DNA from: Henckelia pumila
Lineage: Eukaryota; Streptophyta; Magnoliopsida; Lamiales; Gesneriaceae
NCBI RefSeq assembly: GCF_033568475.1
Contig: NC_133123.1
Span: 23,174,622 to 23,238,621, forward strand
Direction of reading: 5' to 3'
DNA length: 64,000 nt
Position numbers and translations under genes: made by a program. Shown piece by piece: positions 11,648 to 23,075 of this stretch (position 1 is its first letter; every line of letters starts with the position of its first letter). Under the pieces are notes generated by a model, which was not told the origin of the DNA, searched no databases, and saw only the letters and a program-made list of their open reading frames with translations.

Positions 11648-11836
11648 TTAGGGTAATGCTACATGTACACAGAATATTACACGTTGGGTTACACATTGCA
11701 CTTGAAATTACATGATTATGCTCCATGCATTTTTGAAAGATTATTTTCAAATAAAGTGCAAGGATAATCATGTAATTTCAAGTGCAATTAGTAACTCAAC
11801 GTGTAATACTCTGTGCACATATATCATTACTCGTTA
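11648..11836. repeat. Foldback MITE, about 180 bp, possible TTA target duplication
   Basis: The two halves are inverse copies. The left arm GGGTAATGCTACATGTACAC begins at 11651. The right arm, read on the minus strand, begins GAGTAATGATATATGTGCAC and ends at 11832. Both arms continue through AGAATATTACACGTTG and GCACTTGAAATTACATGATTAT with few mismatches, about 70 bp per arm. TTA is found on both sides (with one extra base on the right), as in Tourist/PIF-Harbinger derivatives. No coding capacity. Confidence 0.7.
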
Positions 11837-13051
11837 TATTAATTCATTTCATAATAGTGTGATGTTTATCGACTGTCTGATACATTGAATGAATTTTTAG
11901 TGACGGCGATATGTATAAATAATCTAAGTAAAATGGAATGCTTGATGTACATGAATTGGATCACAAACCTTTTATTAACTTAAATTATTTAGATTAGATT
12001 TAATTTTGAGGGGTACGAAGTCAATTTCATACTTAATAGTTGGTGATATTAGTTATGTAAGTTTATGCACTCATTTGGTTCTCTAATTTGCTTAAATTTG
12101 GTCTTAATGTGAAAAATATTTATTTACTTTTTGAATATTTAATCCTGAATTTTTTTTAATTACAGAGTTATCAGTTTAAGTCAACATTATTAATAATAAT
12201 ATTTGTTATATATCACGTTAACACTTCATGTAGTGATGTTCCATACGATATATAAATATTTTGGTGAAATTCCGAATAAATATGACAAACAAAATAAATT
12301 TGTGTTATTGACACCAAATTTTTTTTTTTACAAATTGTATTATTAAAACCCCTGTTAATAACAAATTTAAAAGATCAAGTTTGCCTTACTTCGTATGTGA
12401 TTGATTTATTTGAGTTTATATATATTGACAATGCTAAATCACTAAATAATTTTTTCCCCATGCAAAATAATCAAATGAATCTTGAAGTTGCTAATTATTG
12501 CAGCGATTTGATTTTATATCTAATCTAAATTAAAAGCAGAAAAAGATACTGTTAAATTTGATATTTTAGCTACCAATGATTTTATTACAAGGCCAAAATA
12601 TAGTTAGTTGTAATAAATATGAGCCAATAAATAAATGTTTAATTTGTGGCTCAACCGATTCTGGTACGTACAATAATGATATTCGTTAATGTTTGTTAGC
12701 ATTTCCATTTCCCACGAGTGACCCGCCACGTGCCGTATTTGACATGGAGTCGAGTACGTGGGACCAGATATTTATAATCTTGTTATTTTATATAAAAGAA
12801 AAAAAATTAAATTAAAAGATAAATCGTAATTTAGTTTGGATGTTCCTTTGTTTGTGATTTTGGTTCTTTTTATTGTCAAATTTGAGGTATATATACATAT
12901 TGTATCTTAAATTTTTGGTGATTTTTTTATTTTACCTATGATAATTCTCATATATATACATATATATATATATATATGATGTAGACATCAATGCAAAAAT
13001 AACAATATCGAACTAAAACTTGATTTTTTTTTTAAAAAGATCAAAATAAAA
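11837..13051. other. Intergenic, no gene seen
   Basis: AT-rich. It includes a short (TA)n at about 12952-12978. No protein-like frame. Confidence 0.6.
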
Positions 13052-13366
13052 AGGGAAAATTATTTTTTTTGTTCTTGTATCTTTTTCACTTTGCGATTGC
13101 GGTCCTCTATATTTTCAAATTTCAATTTTAGTCCGCTATCTTTATTTTTTGATAATTTTATTCCTTTTTCCGATTTGGCGATGATGTGTCACCAATGCAC
13201 TGCTAATGTGATGCCGACGTGTACAATGCCACATAAGAATTTTCGAATAAAAATGACTGAAATTTCCAAAAATCGAAACATGCAATACTAAACTAAAATA
13301 CAAAAATATAGAAGACCGAAGTCGCAAAATAACAAACATAAAAGACCAAAATTACAGTTTTTCCAA
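13052..13366. repeat. Inverted-repeat MITE, family 'TTTTGGTC', copy 1
   Basis: The left arm contains TTTGCGATTGCGGTCCTCTA and TTTCAATTTTAGTCC. Read inversely from the right end, the second arm gives AATTTTGGTCTTTTATGTTTG, TTTGCGACTTCGGTC and TAGTTTAGTAT. Arms are about 100 bp. The centre has GATGTGTCACC and GACGTGTACAATGCCACAT. The same architecture and phrases recur at 50702-51024. Confidence 0.7.
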
Positions 13367-14068
13367 ATAAAAATAGGCGTATTCTCCCTAAATTATTAAA
13401 TGATGAAAAATATAAAGTTTTCATATATTGTTGCATACGAATTTTAAGATACAGATTCAACTGAATCATGATATCATGAAAAAAATAAAAAGAAAGAATA
13501 CTATTTTTATTCACATAAGTGAGGAATTTTTTTTATATTAATACATTATGCATGGTTAATGCATAATATTGATACATATTTATCAATTGTTCATCAATTT
13601 CTACATATATCACAAAATTTTCATTTGTCAAAATCTTATGATATATTGAATAAAAAATCACATTATATAAAATATCGATTTAAAATAGATACATATTTAA
13701 CAATATTATTCTTGAAGTATATGATTCTTAAAGGTGCCACCAATATTTATTCTAAAGTATTATCCATACCAAAATTATAGAAGGAAAAAAATTTTATTTT
13801 AAAAAAATCAAACAAAAAAATTATTCAGTTAAATTAAACAAAAAAAATCAAATAAAATTATTTAAAGTATATTTGTGATTAGATGGATTTCTCGTGATTA
13901 TTCCAAACCTCAGATGTATAATATACAATTAACCCTTATATATAATTAATTAATATATACTAAATATTCACGAACTGTCATAAATAATCGTAATTTTCAT
14001 TAAAATTTAAATTGTGGGTATTAATTGTATGTGAGATGCATTAAAAGACAATATCCTAGCTAATGATA
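13367..14068. other. Intergenic, no gene seen
   Basis: Very AT-rich stretch ending at the Sirevirus target site. Frames in it are low-complexity. Confidence 0.6.
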
Positions 14069-14073
14069 GACCG

Positions 14074-15400
14074 TGTTGAATCCGATATTTTGGTGATAAC
14101 AAACAACAACTCATTGTATAGGAATGTGCTGCCAACCATTGTATTTCAGGAACCTACTACAACTTCTACCGAAAGCTTGTCAACCGCCTTTGCTCTCGAC
14201 CGGCTGAAGTCACAAGCCTATCAACTGGCTATCCAGACCAGCAGAGGATAAATCTATCTACCGGAAGCTTGTCAACCGCCTTTATCTCTCGACCGGTTGA
14301 AGTCACAAGCTTATCGACTGGTTATTCAAACCAGCAGAGGACAAATATCTCTACCGGTAGAATGCCAACTGCCTATCTAGATATCTCGAGACAAGTACCT
14401 ATGACAAGATGTTCTTTGCAGGATCTTTTATTAAAAGCAGAACCGGCGTTTCAGAAGATTTGTTGACTCCTGCAAATCAAGACAACAGGTTGTACCAAAA
14501 TGGCAAAAACACAGAATGACTGCAGATAAAGCATTCGACCGTTTATTCCAGTTTTGGACCCTGGAAGTTGTCTGCAGTGTACGGTCCTCATGCAGAATCA
14601 TCAATGCATTTATGAGCATTAAATGTGCATTCAATGCAGCATCAGAACGTTCAAAATAAAGACGTTGATGATTGACCTATATAAAGGGAAGATTGCTCAA
14701 ACAACAACAACAAGTGATACGAGACAACGAAGAGAGACAAGCAACTCAGAAAAATTTCAATCACTTGACTAATATCAGAAGTCCTCATCTGATATACTTG
14801 AGCACACTTACAAGATCAATCATCTGCTGCTCAAATAAACCCTCGCCTACAGTTCACATATCTGATCGTCAAGGATCATTCTAGGGTTTTCAAGCCTCTC
14901 GACCGCTCTGCAGTCTGAGAAGCTCAACTCAACTATACTCAGTGTTGAAGAGACTTGAAGCTGCTCTGAAAGCTTCCACCAGTCCGATAAGAACTGAGAA
15001 TCTTATCTGTGTAAATCTAGGAGTTTCGGATTAGGCATTGGATAAGTCCTAAGTCTGAAGTGGGTGTATTACAAGACGTTGTAATAACCAAAGTCTTCTA
15101 GTGAATTCCTTCCTAAGTGGAAGAAGGGGAGACGTAGAAGGATTAAGCCTTCGAACTTCCATAAAATCGTGCTTTAGCATTTACTGCCATTTATCTTACA
15201 TCCTGCTCATACATTGCATTATAAACTTTGCATCACTAAAACCTCTGAACTATTTCCGCACTATTTAAGTTGTTCAAAACGTTTTAGAAGTTGAGAAAAC
15301 TGATTAAGTGAACTAAACCTCACTTGATCATTTTAAAGAAGAAAAAGAAAAGTTTCAGAGTGTATTCACCCCCCCTCTACCCTCTGAACCGATCCCAACA
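14074..15400 (+). repeat. 5' LTR of the Sirevirus
   Basis: TG...CA boundaries, 1327 bp. U3 carries two tandem units of about 92-93 bp starting at CTACCG (14166, 14258) and a partial third (14351). Each unit contains CTACCGG, TCGACCGG and a CAGCAGAGGA phrase. It is closely repeated in the 3' LTR at an offset of 9002. Confidence 0.95.
14678..14685 (+). promoter_or_regulatory. TATA box of the Sirevirus 5' LTR
   Basis: TATATAAA followed by GGG. It places the RNA start near 14710, about 690 bp before the LTR end. The 3' LTR has the same box at 23680-23687. Confidence 0.65.
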
Positions 15401-15402
15401 AG

Positions 15403-15414
15403 TGGTATCAGAGC
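15403..15414 (+). other. Primer-binding site (initiator tRNA-Met)
   Basis: TGGTATCAGAGC, complementary to the 3' end of plant initiator tRNA-Met, two bases after the LTR. Gag-pol starts 39 bp further on. Confidence 0.9.
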
Positions 15415-15453
15415 GGGTTCCTTTCTCAACTGCTGATCTGAAGTTTTCAAATC

Positions 15454-18400
15454 ATGACTTCTTTCAACAGAATTCCTATGTTTTCTAAAGAAGAGTATGA
15501 TGATTGGAAAATTCGCATGCAGGCACATCTTGCAGCACAGGATGATGACATGCTATATGTCATAACAGACGGTCCTATCAAAATTACGAAGGTCAACCCA
15601 GCTCTAGCCGATGGTGCAGGACAAATGATTGAGAAACCAAGAGCTGAGTGGACCACTGAGGACAAAAAGAAGGCCAATCTTGACAATGTGGCCCGGGACA
15701 TCCTATACAAAACACTGGACAAGAATATGTTCAGCAAAATCAAGTCATGTTCCACAGCAAAGGAGATTTGGGAGAAGCTCACTCAGCTATGTGAAGGGAA
15801 TGACCAGACAAAGGAAAACAAGCTCACTCTGGCCATTCAAAAATATGACAACGCCAAAATGAAGCCAGGGGAAACCATGGCTGAATTTGATGAACGGTTC
15901 AGTAGTATCATCTGTGATCTTACTGCTTTAGGTAAAACTTATACTAACCGAGAAATTGCTGTGAAGGTTATGAGAGCTCTGCCCAAAGAATGGGAGATCA
16001 AGACAGTGGCCATGAGAGAGTCAAAAGACTTGAGCAAGGTTGAACTGCATGATCTCTTTGCTGATCTCAAAGCCTACGAGTTCGAGCTCAACATGAGAAC
16101 AGAAGATGAACCATCCACATCTCAACCAACCAAGGCCTTAACCTCAACCGTGATACGTCCACCGGTCGAGGAACCTCCAAAGAGATCAGCTGAGCAAATC
16201 AGCAATGAAGCCATGACACTCTTTGTCAAGAAATTTGGTAAATTTATGCGTAAAAACAATTCTAAATTTAAAAATTATCATAAATCGGACCATACAAACG
16301 ATGGTCCTACTTGTTTTAACTGTGGAAAGCCAGGCCATTTCATTGCAGACTGCACCAAGCCTAAGAACAATGATCAGAAGCAATTCTCCGAAAGAAGAAG
16401 GGGTAAGGAGGATAAAAGGACGTTTAGAAAAGGAAAAGACCAAAGGGTTCTAGTAGCAGATGAAAGCAAAAGCAAGTGGGCTGAGTCTGACTCTGACAAC
16501 TCCAATACCGGAAGCTCTTCAGATGACAGCGATGATGAAAAAGTGGAATGCCTTATGGCCGACATCGAAGAAGAAGCTGAGGAGGTACTAAAAGTCCAAA
16601 CGGGCGAGAAAACCACTTCTATCAAGGACACTACCTGGTATTTAGATAGCGGTTGCTCACGACACATGACAGGGAATCCAGAACTTCTAACAGAAGTGGT
16701 GTTGTGCAAAGGACCAAAGATCAGCTTTGGAGACAACTCCAAAGGTAAAACCGTGGGTAAGGGTAAGATCATCCATGGTAACATCATTATTAAAGATGTG
16801 TTACTTGTTGACAAACTATGCTATAATTTGATAAGTATTAGTCAACTATGTGACAATGATCATTCGGTCGAGTTTCACAAACACACTTGCCTCATAAAAA
16901 ATGACAAAGGTGAGACTCTTATGACCGGTGTACGAGACCTAAACACCTACAAGGTAAACTGGTCTTGCTCACATATTTCTTCACCCACTTGTCTTACTGC
17001 TCTTCATGATAAACATTGGTTGTGGCATAAGCGGTTAAATCATCTAAATTTTAAGTCCATTTTTAACTTGAGGAAGCATGATTTGGTTTCTGGTCTGCCC
17101 GAAGGAGATTTTATAAAAGACAAAGTTTGTCCTGCTTGTCAACTAGGAAAGCAGGTGAGAGCAACTTTTAAAAATAAAGGGTGTATGTCTTCTTCCAAAT
17201 GTTTAGACTTACTTCACATGGACCTATTTGGTCCTATACCAGTAAGAAGCATAGGGGGAATGAGATATGCTCTTGTTGTTATAGATGACTTTTCTCGATT
17301 TACTTGGGTCATCTTTCTCTCCTCAAAAGATCAAACTGCACCTCACCTGATTAAGCTTTTTAAACGCTTGCAAAATGAACAATCTACTGTGATAGATAGA
17401 ATCAGGAGTGATAGAGGGACTGAATTTTTAAACACCACTCTTATGACTTATCTAGATGATCAGGGAATCAAGCATGAGTTGTCAGCTGCTAGATCCCCAC
17501 AGCAAAATGGGGTGGCTGAAAGAAGGAACCGTACTTTAAAAGAAGCAGCCAGAACTATGATTGCTGATTCAAATGTTTCTCAAAGACTTTGGGCAGAAGC
17601 AGTTAACACAGCTTGCTATACTCAAAACAGATCTATGATTAATAAACGATTTAACAAAACTCCATATGAGATCTGGAATGGCACAAAACCTGACATTTCT
17701 TATTTCAAAATTTTTGGGTGCAAATGCTTTATCCACAACAATGGCAAAAACCATTTGACAGCCTTCGATGCCAAAGCAGACGAAGGAACTTTTATTGGTT
17801 ACTCAGCCGTTAGCAGAGCTTATCGAGTGTTCAATCAAAGATCACTAACGGTCGAGGAAACCATTCATGTTGTTTTTGATGAATCTACTCTATGTACAGA
17901 ACAAACTCAAGGGAGCATAAATGATCTGAGTCACAGACTGGAAAACACAAATCTACAGGAAGAGAATGACAGTGATCTATATCCTCCAAAGAAGGATGAT
18001 CCAGTTCCCTCTACCGGGTGTGATCAAACAAGGCCAGAAGTGGATCCACCGGTTGATAACAATCCTCCAGCCAATGATGATCCAGTAAACGAGGACGTTC
18101 ATCAACCAATTGATGACAACCCTTTAGGGAATTATTTTAGGTGGAACAAAGATCATCCACCTGGGTTGGTCATAGGTGACCCTTCTGCTCCTCGAAAAAC
18201 ACGTGGTCAAATGATTAATGAATTCTTGCATGCAGCTTTCATATCTCAGGTAGAGCCCAAGAAAATAGATGAAGCTCTATCAGATGCCAGCTGGATTGAA
18301 GCTATGCAAGAAGAGTTGAATCAATTCACCCGCAACAATGTTTGGCATCTAGTTCCTCGACCGAAAAATCAAAATGTGATTGGAACTAGATGGGTGTTTC

Positions 18401-19779
18401 GTAACAAGCTCGATGAACATGGCACTGTTGTGCGTAACAAAGCTCGACTTGTTGCTCAAGGATTCAGACAAGAAGAAGGCATAGACTTTGAGGAATCTTT
18501 CGCGCCAGTTGCAAGACTAGAAGCAATCCGCATCTTTCTTGCTTATGCAGCCTTCAAGAATTTTAAAGTTTATCAAATGGATGTGAAGTCTGCATTCCTC
18601 AATGGTCTACTTCAAGAAGAGGTGTACGTTGAACAACCACCAGGTTTTGTCAATCCTACTCATCCTCAATATATCTATAAACTTGACAAAGCTCTCTATG
18701 GATTAAAACAAGCACCGCGTGCTTGGTATGACACTTTGCTAAAATTTTTACTGGAACATGATTTCCAAATTGGAACGGTCGATAAGACCCTGTTTAAATT
18801 TGTAAAAGGTGATCATGTGTTACTAGTACAAATTTATGTTGATGACATTATATTTGGGTCAACTAACCCCAAGTTGTGCTCAAAGTTCTCTAAACTGATG
18901 AAGGAGAAGTTTGAAATGAGCATGATGGGCGAGCTAAACTTCTTTCTTGGACTTCAAGTAAAGCAACTTGAAACTGGAATATTCATCAATCAGTCCAAGT
19001 ATGCCAAGGAATTGGTAAAGAAGTTTGGAATGGAACAATGCTCAACTGTATCTACCCCCATGAGTACATCAATTAAGCTTGATAAAGATGAAGGGGGAAT
19101 TCCGGTTGAGGTAACCATGTATCGAGGCCTTATTGGTTCACTGCTCTATTTGACTGCCAGTCGACCGGATATCATGTATTCAGTTTGTTTATGTGCTAGA
19201 TTTCAAGCCGCACCTAAGCAATCTCATTTCATTGCTACCAAACGAATACTTAAATATATTAAAGGAACTACTAATGTGGGTCTTTGGTATCCCAAAGATT
19301 CAAATCTTAATCTTATTGGCTATTCAGATGCAGATTATGCAGGTTGTAGAATTGATCGCAAAAGTACAAGTGGCACATGTCAATTCCTTGGAGATAGACT
19401 AATCTCGTGGTCAAGTAAGAAGCAGACATCAATTGCTACCTCGACCGCCGAAGCAGAATACCTTGCTGCTGGCAGCTGTTGTGCTCAAATACTCTGGATT
19501 CAACAGCAGCTTAATGATTATGGGATTCGGTCGAGTGAAGCTCCAATCTACTGTGACAATACAAGTGCCATAGCCATCACTCACAATCCAGTGATGCACT
19601 CTCGGACAAAGCACATTGATGTCAGGCATCACTTTATCCGAGATCATGTCTTAAAGAAGGAAATTAGGCTGGAATACATCTCTACCGATCAGCAAGCAGC
19701 AGACATATTCACCAAGCCTCTACCGGACGCTAAGTTTTCATATTTTCGAAATATTCTTGGCTTAGTAGATTTAAGTTAG
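15454..19779 (+). CDS. Copia gag-pol polyprotein, intact, 1441 aa
   Basis: A single uninterrupted frame. Gag occupies about residues 1-260. A CCHC zinc knuckle ([14 protein letters not shown]) is at 287-300. The aspartic protease motif DSG is at 398-400. The integrase zinc region has H521 and a C559/C562 pair. The integrase catalytic triad is D590, D653, E689 (35-residue D-E spacing). Reverse transcriptase has YVDD at 1128-1131, and RNase H runs about 1285-1425 (SDADYAG, then the [13 protein letters not shown] segment). Domain order protease-integrase-RT-RNase H defines Ty1/Copia. No stops, frameshifts or catalytic losses were found, so the protein may be functional. Expression should come from the 5' LTR. 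Confidence 0.95.
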   Translation: MTSFNRIPMFSKEEYDDWKIRMQAHLAAQDDDMLYVITDGPIKITKVNPALADGAGQMIEKPRAEWTTEDKKKANLDNVARDILYKTLDKNMFSKIKSCSTAKEIWEKLTQLCEGNDQTKENKLTLAIQKYDNAKMKPGETMAEFDERFSSIICDLTALGKTYTNREIAVKVMRALPKEWEIKTVAMRESKDLSKVELHDLFADLKAYEFELNMRTEDEPSTSQPTKALTSTVIRPPVEEPPKRSAEQISNEAMTLFVKKFGKFMRKNNSKFKNYHKSDHTNDGPTCFNCGKPGHFIADCTKPKNNDQKQFSERRRGKEDKRTFRKGKDQRVLVADESKSKWAESDSDNSNTGSSSDDSDDEKVECLMADIEEEAEEVLKVQTGEKTTSIKDTTWYLDSGCSRHMTGNPELLTEVVLCKGPKISFGDNSKGKTVGKGKIIHGNIIIKDVLLVDKLCYNLISISQLCDNDHSVEFHKHTCLIKNDKGETLMTGVRDLNTYKVNWSCSHISSPTCLTALHDKHWLWHKRLNHLNFKSIFNLRKHDLVSGLPEGDFIKDKVCPACQLGKQVRATFKNKGCMSSSKCLDLLHMDLFGPIPVRSIGGMRYALVVIDDFSRFTWVIFLSSKDQTAPHLIKLFKRLQNEQSTVIDRIRSDRGTEFLNTTLMTYLDDQGIKHELSAARSPQQNGVAERRNRTLKEAARTMIADSNVSQRLWAEAVNTACYTQNRSMINKRFNKTPYEIWNGTKPDISYFKIFGCKCFIHNNGKNHLTAFDAKADEGTFIGYSAVSRAYRVFNQRSLTVEETIHVVFDESTLCTEQTQGSINDLSHRLENTNLQEENDSDLYPPKKDDPVPSTGCDQTRPEVDPPVDNNPPANDDPVNEDVHQPIDDNPLGNYFRWNKDHPPGLVIGDPSAPRKTRGQMINEFLHAAFISQVEPKKIDEALSDASWIEAMQEELNQFTRNNVWHLVPRPKNQNVIGTRWVFRNKLDEHGTVVRNKARLVAQGFRQEEGIDFEESFAPVARLEAIRIFLAYAAFKNFKVYQMDVKSAFLNGLLQEEVYVEQPPGFVNPTHPQYIYKLDKALYGLKQAPRAWYDTLLKFLLEHDFQIGTVDKTLFKFVKGDHVLLVQIYVDDIIFGSTNPKLCSKFSKLMKEKFEMSMMGELNFFLGLQVKQLETGIFINQSKYAKELVKKFGMEQCSTVSTPMSTSIKLDKDEGGIPVEVTMYRGLIGSLLYLTASRPDIMYSVCLCARFQAAPKQSHFIATKRILKYIKGTTNVGLWYPKDSNLNLIGYSDADYAGCRIDRKSTSGTCQFLGDRLISWSSKKQTSIATSTAEAEYLAAGSCCAQILWIQQQLNDYGIRSSEAPIYCDNTSAIAITHNPVMHSRTKHIDVRHHFIRDHVLKKEIRLEYISTDQQAADIFTKPLPDAKFSYFRNILGLVDLS

Positions 19780-19790
19780 TATGCATGTGT

Positions 19791-19800
19791 TTAGGGGGAA
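19791..19800 (+). other. Polypurine-tract-like sequence after pol
   Basis: TTAGGGGGAA, followed by TAATTGTCAA, resembles the true tract and LTR start (AAGGGGGAAA then TTGTTGAA at 23064 onward). In Copia elements without an extra ORF the tract sits exactly here, after pol. It may be a secondary priming site or a fossil of the element before it gained the env-like module. Confidence 0.45.
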
Positions 19801-20011
19801 TAATTGTCAATATGACATTAATAGATTAGCTGTTACGTTGCCATTAATATTGGCATATCATCCGCCTTTAACTAGTCTCTGACAGGCTTCGTACTAGCAG
19901 CTTGGTGCTTTGAACCAAATGACATTAATTGGGCGCCGTGATTATGCTCTTCAAAACTTTTTGAATTTCAAAAATACTTTTCATGACATCACCCTATGGC
20001 CCATAGGTTCC

Positions 20012-20019
20012 TATATATA
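20012..20019 (+). promoter_or_regulatory. Candidate internal promoter (TATA box) of the env-like ORF
   Basis: TATATATA in a CCTATATATAC context, 125 bp before the ATG at 20144. The sequence after it looks like a plant 5' leader: pyrimidine-rich, CTTCTTTACACTCG, then TTTTTCACC. Predicted start is near 20045-20050, leader about 95 nt. This would allow the downstream ORF to be expressed separately from gag-pol. Confidence 0.45.
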
Positions 20020-20143
20020 CTTCTTTACACTCGTATATCAATTTTTCACCTTTGCTAAAAACTTTCATATTGTATTAAACGCTCCATCGAATTACTCTCA
20101 AGCTTTTGCTTACTCTTTGCTCGAGTTCTTATCTATAGATATC

Positions 20144-22957
20144 ATGTCGATCCAGAAGACTTGCCTCGCCATCAACTTTGATTCCGTTGTTAAGGCAAAC
20201 AACGCAGGAATAACTGAGGTCTTCACCATGCTTGAAGCCTCTGGACTGAGGAAATTTCTGGAATGCAGCGCCATCTGCGATTTGCCTGTTTTGAAGGAGT
20301 TCTTCGCAACCGCTCAAATCGAGCATGGGACTATCAAATGCTTGATCAAGACAGAGGTCTACTCCTTCAATCAGAAGTTCTTCGCCAGCACATTTGATCT
20401 GCCCTCCAGGGGTTTGACAAAATGCACGGATCTTCCAGATGGTAACTGCTCTTATTGGTTGAAGGAGTTCTCAACTACTGATGCTCCGATCAAACTGCCG
20501 GCCCAGAAGACATCTCTCAAAGCCCCATTCAGGCTACTGACTAATATCGTGGCCAAGAATCTTCTGGCCAAGGCTGGATCTTACGACAAGGTGACGCTGG
20601 AGAAATTTCAATACATGGCTTGTATTGCCTCCAAGATCAACATAAACTGGTCAGACATTCTGTTCAATATTCTATGTGAAATGATCAGGGGCAAAGGGCA
20701 ATCCGAGGGATTTGCTTTGCAAATCTGCCACATCTTGGGCGTCCTTGGAGTGGACTTTTCCAAGACTGAGCCTCTGCATCCCACCAAATGGCTCAACAAG
20801 TCTACGATTCTCAAATTCCTGAACAAGAAAGAGACTGCGGTCGACACCTTGCCCTCAACCGCAAAGGTTATTGCTATCCCTCAACCGCTTTCAACGGTTT
20901 CGGTCGTGGCCAAACCAGTCCATACCAAAAAGTCTGCCAAGCGTCAACTGATCATCGAATCTGACTCTGAGGATGAATCACGTGAGAATGTTCCACTGAT
21001 TCAAGCTTTCAGCAGGTCATCCCCTTCGGTCTCCAAAGCAGCTGTGTCATCCACGCCTGCAGGCGAGAAGAAGAGGCAGCACAAGAAGCTAAAGTCTCTT
21101 TCTGGACTTGCTCCTACCCTGCCAACGGTCGAGACTACTACCGTTGTTGCTTCTACTGCTCCTCGTCCTACAAAAGGTGTGATAATCCGAGAAGGTGCCT
21201 CATCAGCTCCTGAGGTCACTCTAGCTGATCCCAAAGACAAAGGGAAAGGTGTGATGATCTACACACCCAAGGCTCAACCAGCAGCTACGATAGAACTCAA
21301 TATGATCATCTCTCACGTACTCCGTACTATCAAGCGTCATCTACAACATTTTGACAGATGGCATCACTCCCGCACTCACTTGACACTCGCTCAAATATTT
21401 CCTAAATGGAAATCTCTAAACGTCATTGAGCAGAAGATGCTTCTATTTGCTGATACTGAAGACATCGTGGAGGCTCTGGGAAGAAGACATCTCATAGACT
21501 TGAAGCTTCGAGGAAGCCTGCTATCACTGCTAATTAATGAGCGTGTCAAGAATTTCAAATCCAAGAGTCCTACCGCTGCCGATGACTTTGTGATTTTGAC
21601 TGGACTACAGGATAGTCTACGTCAAATCACTCAACTACTTCAGCACTTCCAAGCTCTCAACAATGTCAAAACACCAGCTTCAGCAGCCTGTTTGCAAGCT
21701 TATGTGCTGGAAGCACAAGTGATGATGAAAACCTTTCTCACTCAAGATCAGGGTGAAGAAGACGTCTATGCTCTTCCTTCTTCAGATGGGATTCTGACCG
21801 ATCTCATCACTGCTGACCTCTTTCAATCATATGCTCTAAGATCGAGTGTAGCAGCATCTTCATCGGTCGACCCCTCCTCAACCGCAGTCCAAGTAGTTAC
21901 TCCACCGGAAGCAGTTGTGATTGCTCGCTCCTCTCCCGTGACGACCGCTCACACTTCTCCCGGTCATTCACAAGATGTTTTAGAAGTGGCTGCACAAGAG
22001 ATACCTGTCACCTCTGTGACAGAGGCTCCTTGCAGTAGTGAAGCAACAGTGCCCCCAACGGAGATATCAAGCACTATTGTATCTCCTGCATCTCCAGAAC
22101 AGCAAGTGACTGATGCTGATCCAGCACTTCAACCGTCTCCATCTACTGAAAAGTTTATGGAAGATCTCATTATGGATGAACCAAGTGCTGATCCTGGTAC
22201 TCCACCAACCATATTGGCTGCAGTCGAAACTATTACATCTCCAACTGTACCATTATTGGAAGGTCCATCGGGTAGCTCTCCAGCAAGTTCACCCGCACCA
22301 CATCATCGTGAGTCTAGCCCTGTTTCACCAAGAAATGACTCAGAAGGGCAAATGATTCAGACTGATGATTCTTTAATTGAAGCCATGGCCGCAGCTCTAG
22401 ATCATACCTTGATAAATCGGCTTCATGAGCTCATGCAAACGGTTAGGTCCTTCTCTCAAGACATAACAAACTCATCCTTATCGGTCGATAATTCACGCCA
22501 GACGATGATTCGGCATTTCGAGACCGTGTCTCGAGACCTCGCTCGTCTGTCCACAGAGATCACTAATCATCATCGCACTCAAATCAACACGCTCTCTACC
22601 GTCTCCGAACAAGTTATCCGATCCGAAAATCGCCTTCATAAGCAGTTGAATGATCGGATGGACACTATGCAAGCCACTCTACTTGCTCAAATCGATGCAA
22701 AAATAGACACTATGCAAGCCTGCCTTGGCACTCAACTCACTGAGGTCATCCTTCGGCTTAACCAAGGTGATGCCAAAAAGGGGAAGAAGAGCAACGTAGA
22801 GCAGCAGAGGCAAGAAGACGTGAAGAAGAGTCCAGAAGAAAAGAAGAAGCCGACAGAAGAAGAAGAGAAGGCGATAGGTCAGGAGGAGCCAGTTGGTTCA
22901 AAAGATGAACAACTTATCTCTTCTTTACTTATCGCAGCCGCATCTTTTTTTCTGTAG
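20144..22957 (+). CDS. Sirevirus env-like / third ORF, 937 aa
   Basis: The open frame extends upstream to 19910 (1015 residues). I chose the ATG at 20144 because the extra 78 codons cover a TATA box and leader-like DNA, and the globular part starts just after it (MSIQKTCLAINFD). The first roughly 260 residues are a compact, cysteine-containing domain resembling the 'putative plant transposon protein' regions seen in such ORFs. The middle is Ser/Thr/Pro-rich and disordered, with the KKKRQHKKLK type of basic patches. About 22390-22760 encodes heptad-like helices (coiled coil), followed by a Lys/Glu-rich tail. The last 14 residues (LISSLLIAAASFFL) are hydrophobic and could act as a tail anchor. 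There is no retroviral fusion-protein signature. Function unknown; 'env-like' is positional. Confidence 0.75.
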   Translation: MSIQKTCLAINFDSVVKANNAGITEVFTMLEASGLRKFLECSAICDLPVLKEFFATAQIEHGTIKCLIKTEVYSFNQKFFASTFDLPSRGLTKCTDLPDGNCSYWLKEFSTTDAPIKLPAQKTSLKAPFRLLTNIVAKNLLAKAGSYDKVTLEKFQYMACIASKININWSDILFNILCEMIRGKGQSEGFALQICHILGVLGVDFSKTEPLHPTKWLNKSTILKFLNKKETAVDTLPSTAKVIAIPQPLSTVSVVAKPVHTKKSAKRQLIIESDSEDESRENVPLIQAFSRSSPSVSKAAVSSTPAGEKKRQHKKLKSLSGLAPTLPTVETTTVVASTAPRPTKGVIIREGASSAPEVTLADPKDKGKGVMIYTPKAQPAATIELNMIISHVLRTIKRHLQHFDRWHHSRTHLTLAQIFPKWKSLNVIEQKMLLFADTEDIVEALGRRHLIDLKLRGSLLSLLINERVKNFKSKSPTAADDFVILTGLQDSLRQITQLLQHFQALNNVKTPASAACLQAYVLEAQVMMKTFLTQDQGEEDVYALPSSDGILTDLITADLFQSYALRSSVAASSSVDPSSTAVQVVTPPEAVVIARSSPVTTAHTSPGHSQDVLEVAAQEIPVTSVTEAPCSSEATVPPTEISSTIVSPASPEQQVTDADPALQPSPSTEKFMEDLIMDEPSADPGTPPTILAAVETITSPTVPLLEGPSGSSPASSPAPHHRESSPVSPRNDSEGQMIQTDDSLIEAMAAALDHTLINRLHELMQTVRSFSQDITNSSLSVDNSRQTMIRHFETVSRDLARLSTEITNHHRTQINTLSTVSEQVIRSENRLHKQLNDRMDTMQATLLAQIDAKIDTMQACLGTQLTEVILRLNQGDAKKGKKSNVEQQRQEDVKKSPEEKKKPTEEEEKAIGQEEPVGSKDEQLISSLLIAAASFFL

Positions 22958-23061
22958 GTGTAATAAAAATGCTTATTGTACTTAATGAAATTCATTCTCT
23001 CAATGAAGTTCATTTTAATGCTTTCATATTGTTCTTGGAGCACTTAAGTTTTGTCATCACC

Positions 23062-23075
23062 AAAAAGGGGGAAAT
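23062..23075 (+). other. Polypurine tract of the Sirevirus
   Basis: AAAAAGGGGGAAAT directly before the TGTTG of the 3' LTR; it primes plus-strand DNA synthesis. Confidence 0.85.

Noticed and set aside
14063-14884. Four short frames repeated in both Sirevirus LTRs
   Set aside because: They are LTR DNA, identical at 23076-24402, with no protein family resemblance.
19910-20143. Upstream ATG of the env-like ORF
   Set aside because: The additional 78 codons overlap a TATA box and leader-like DNA and have no domain character. They are kept only as an alternative start.
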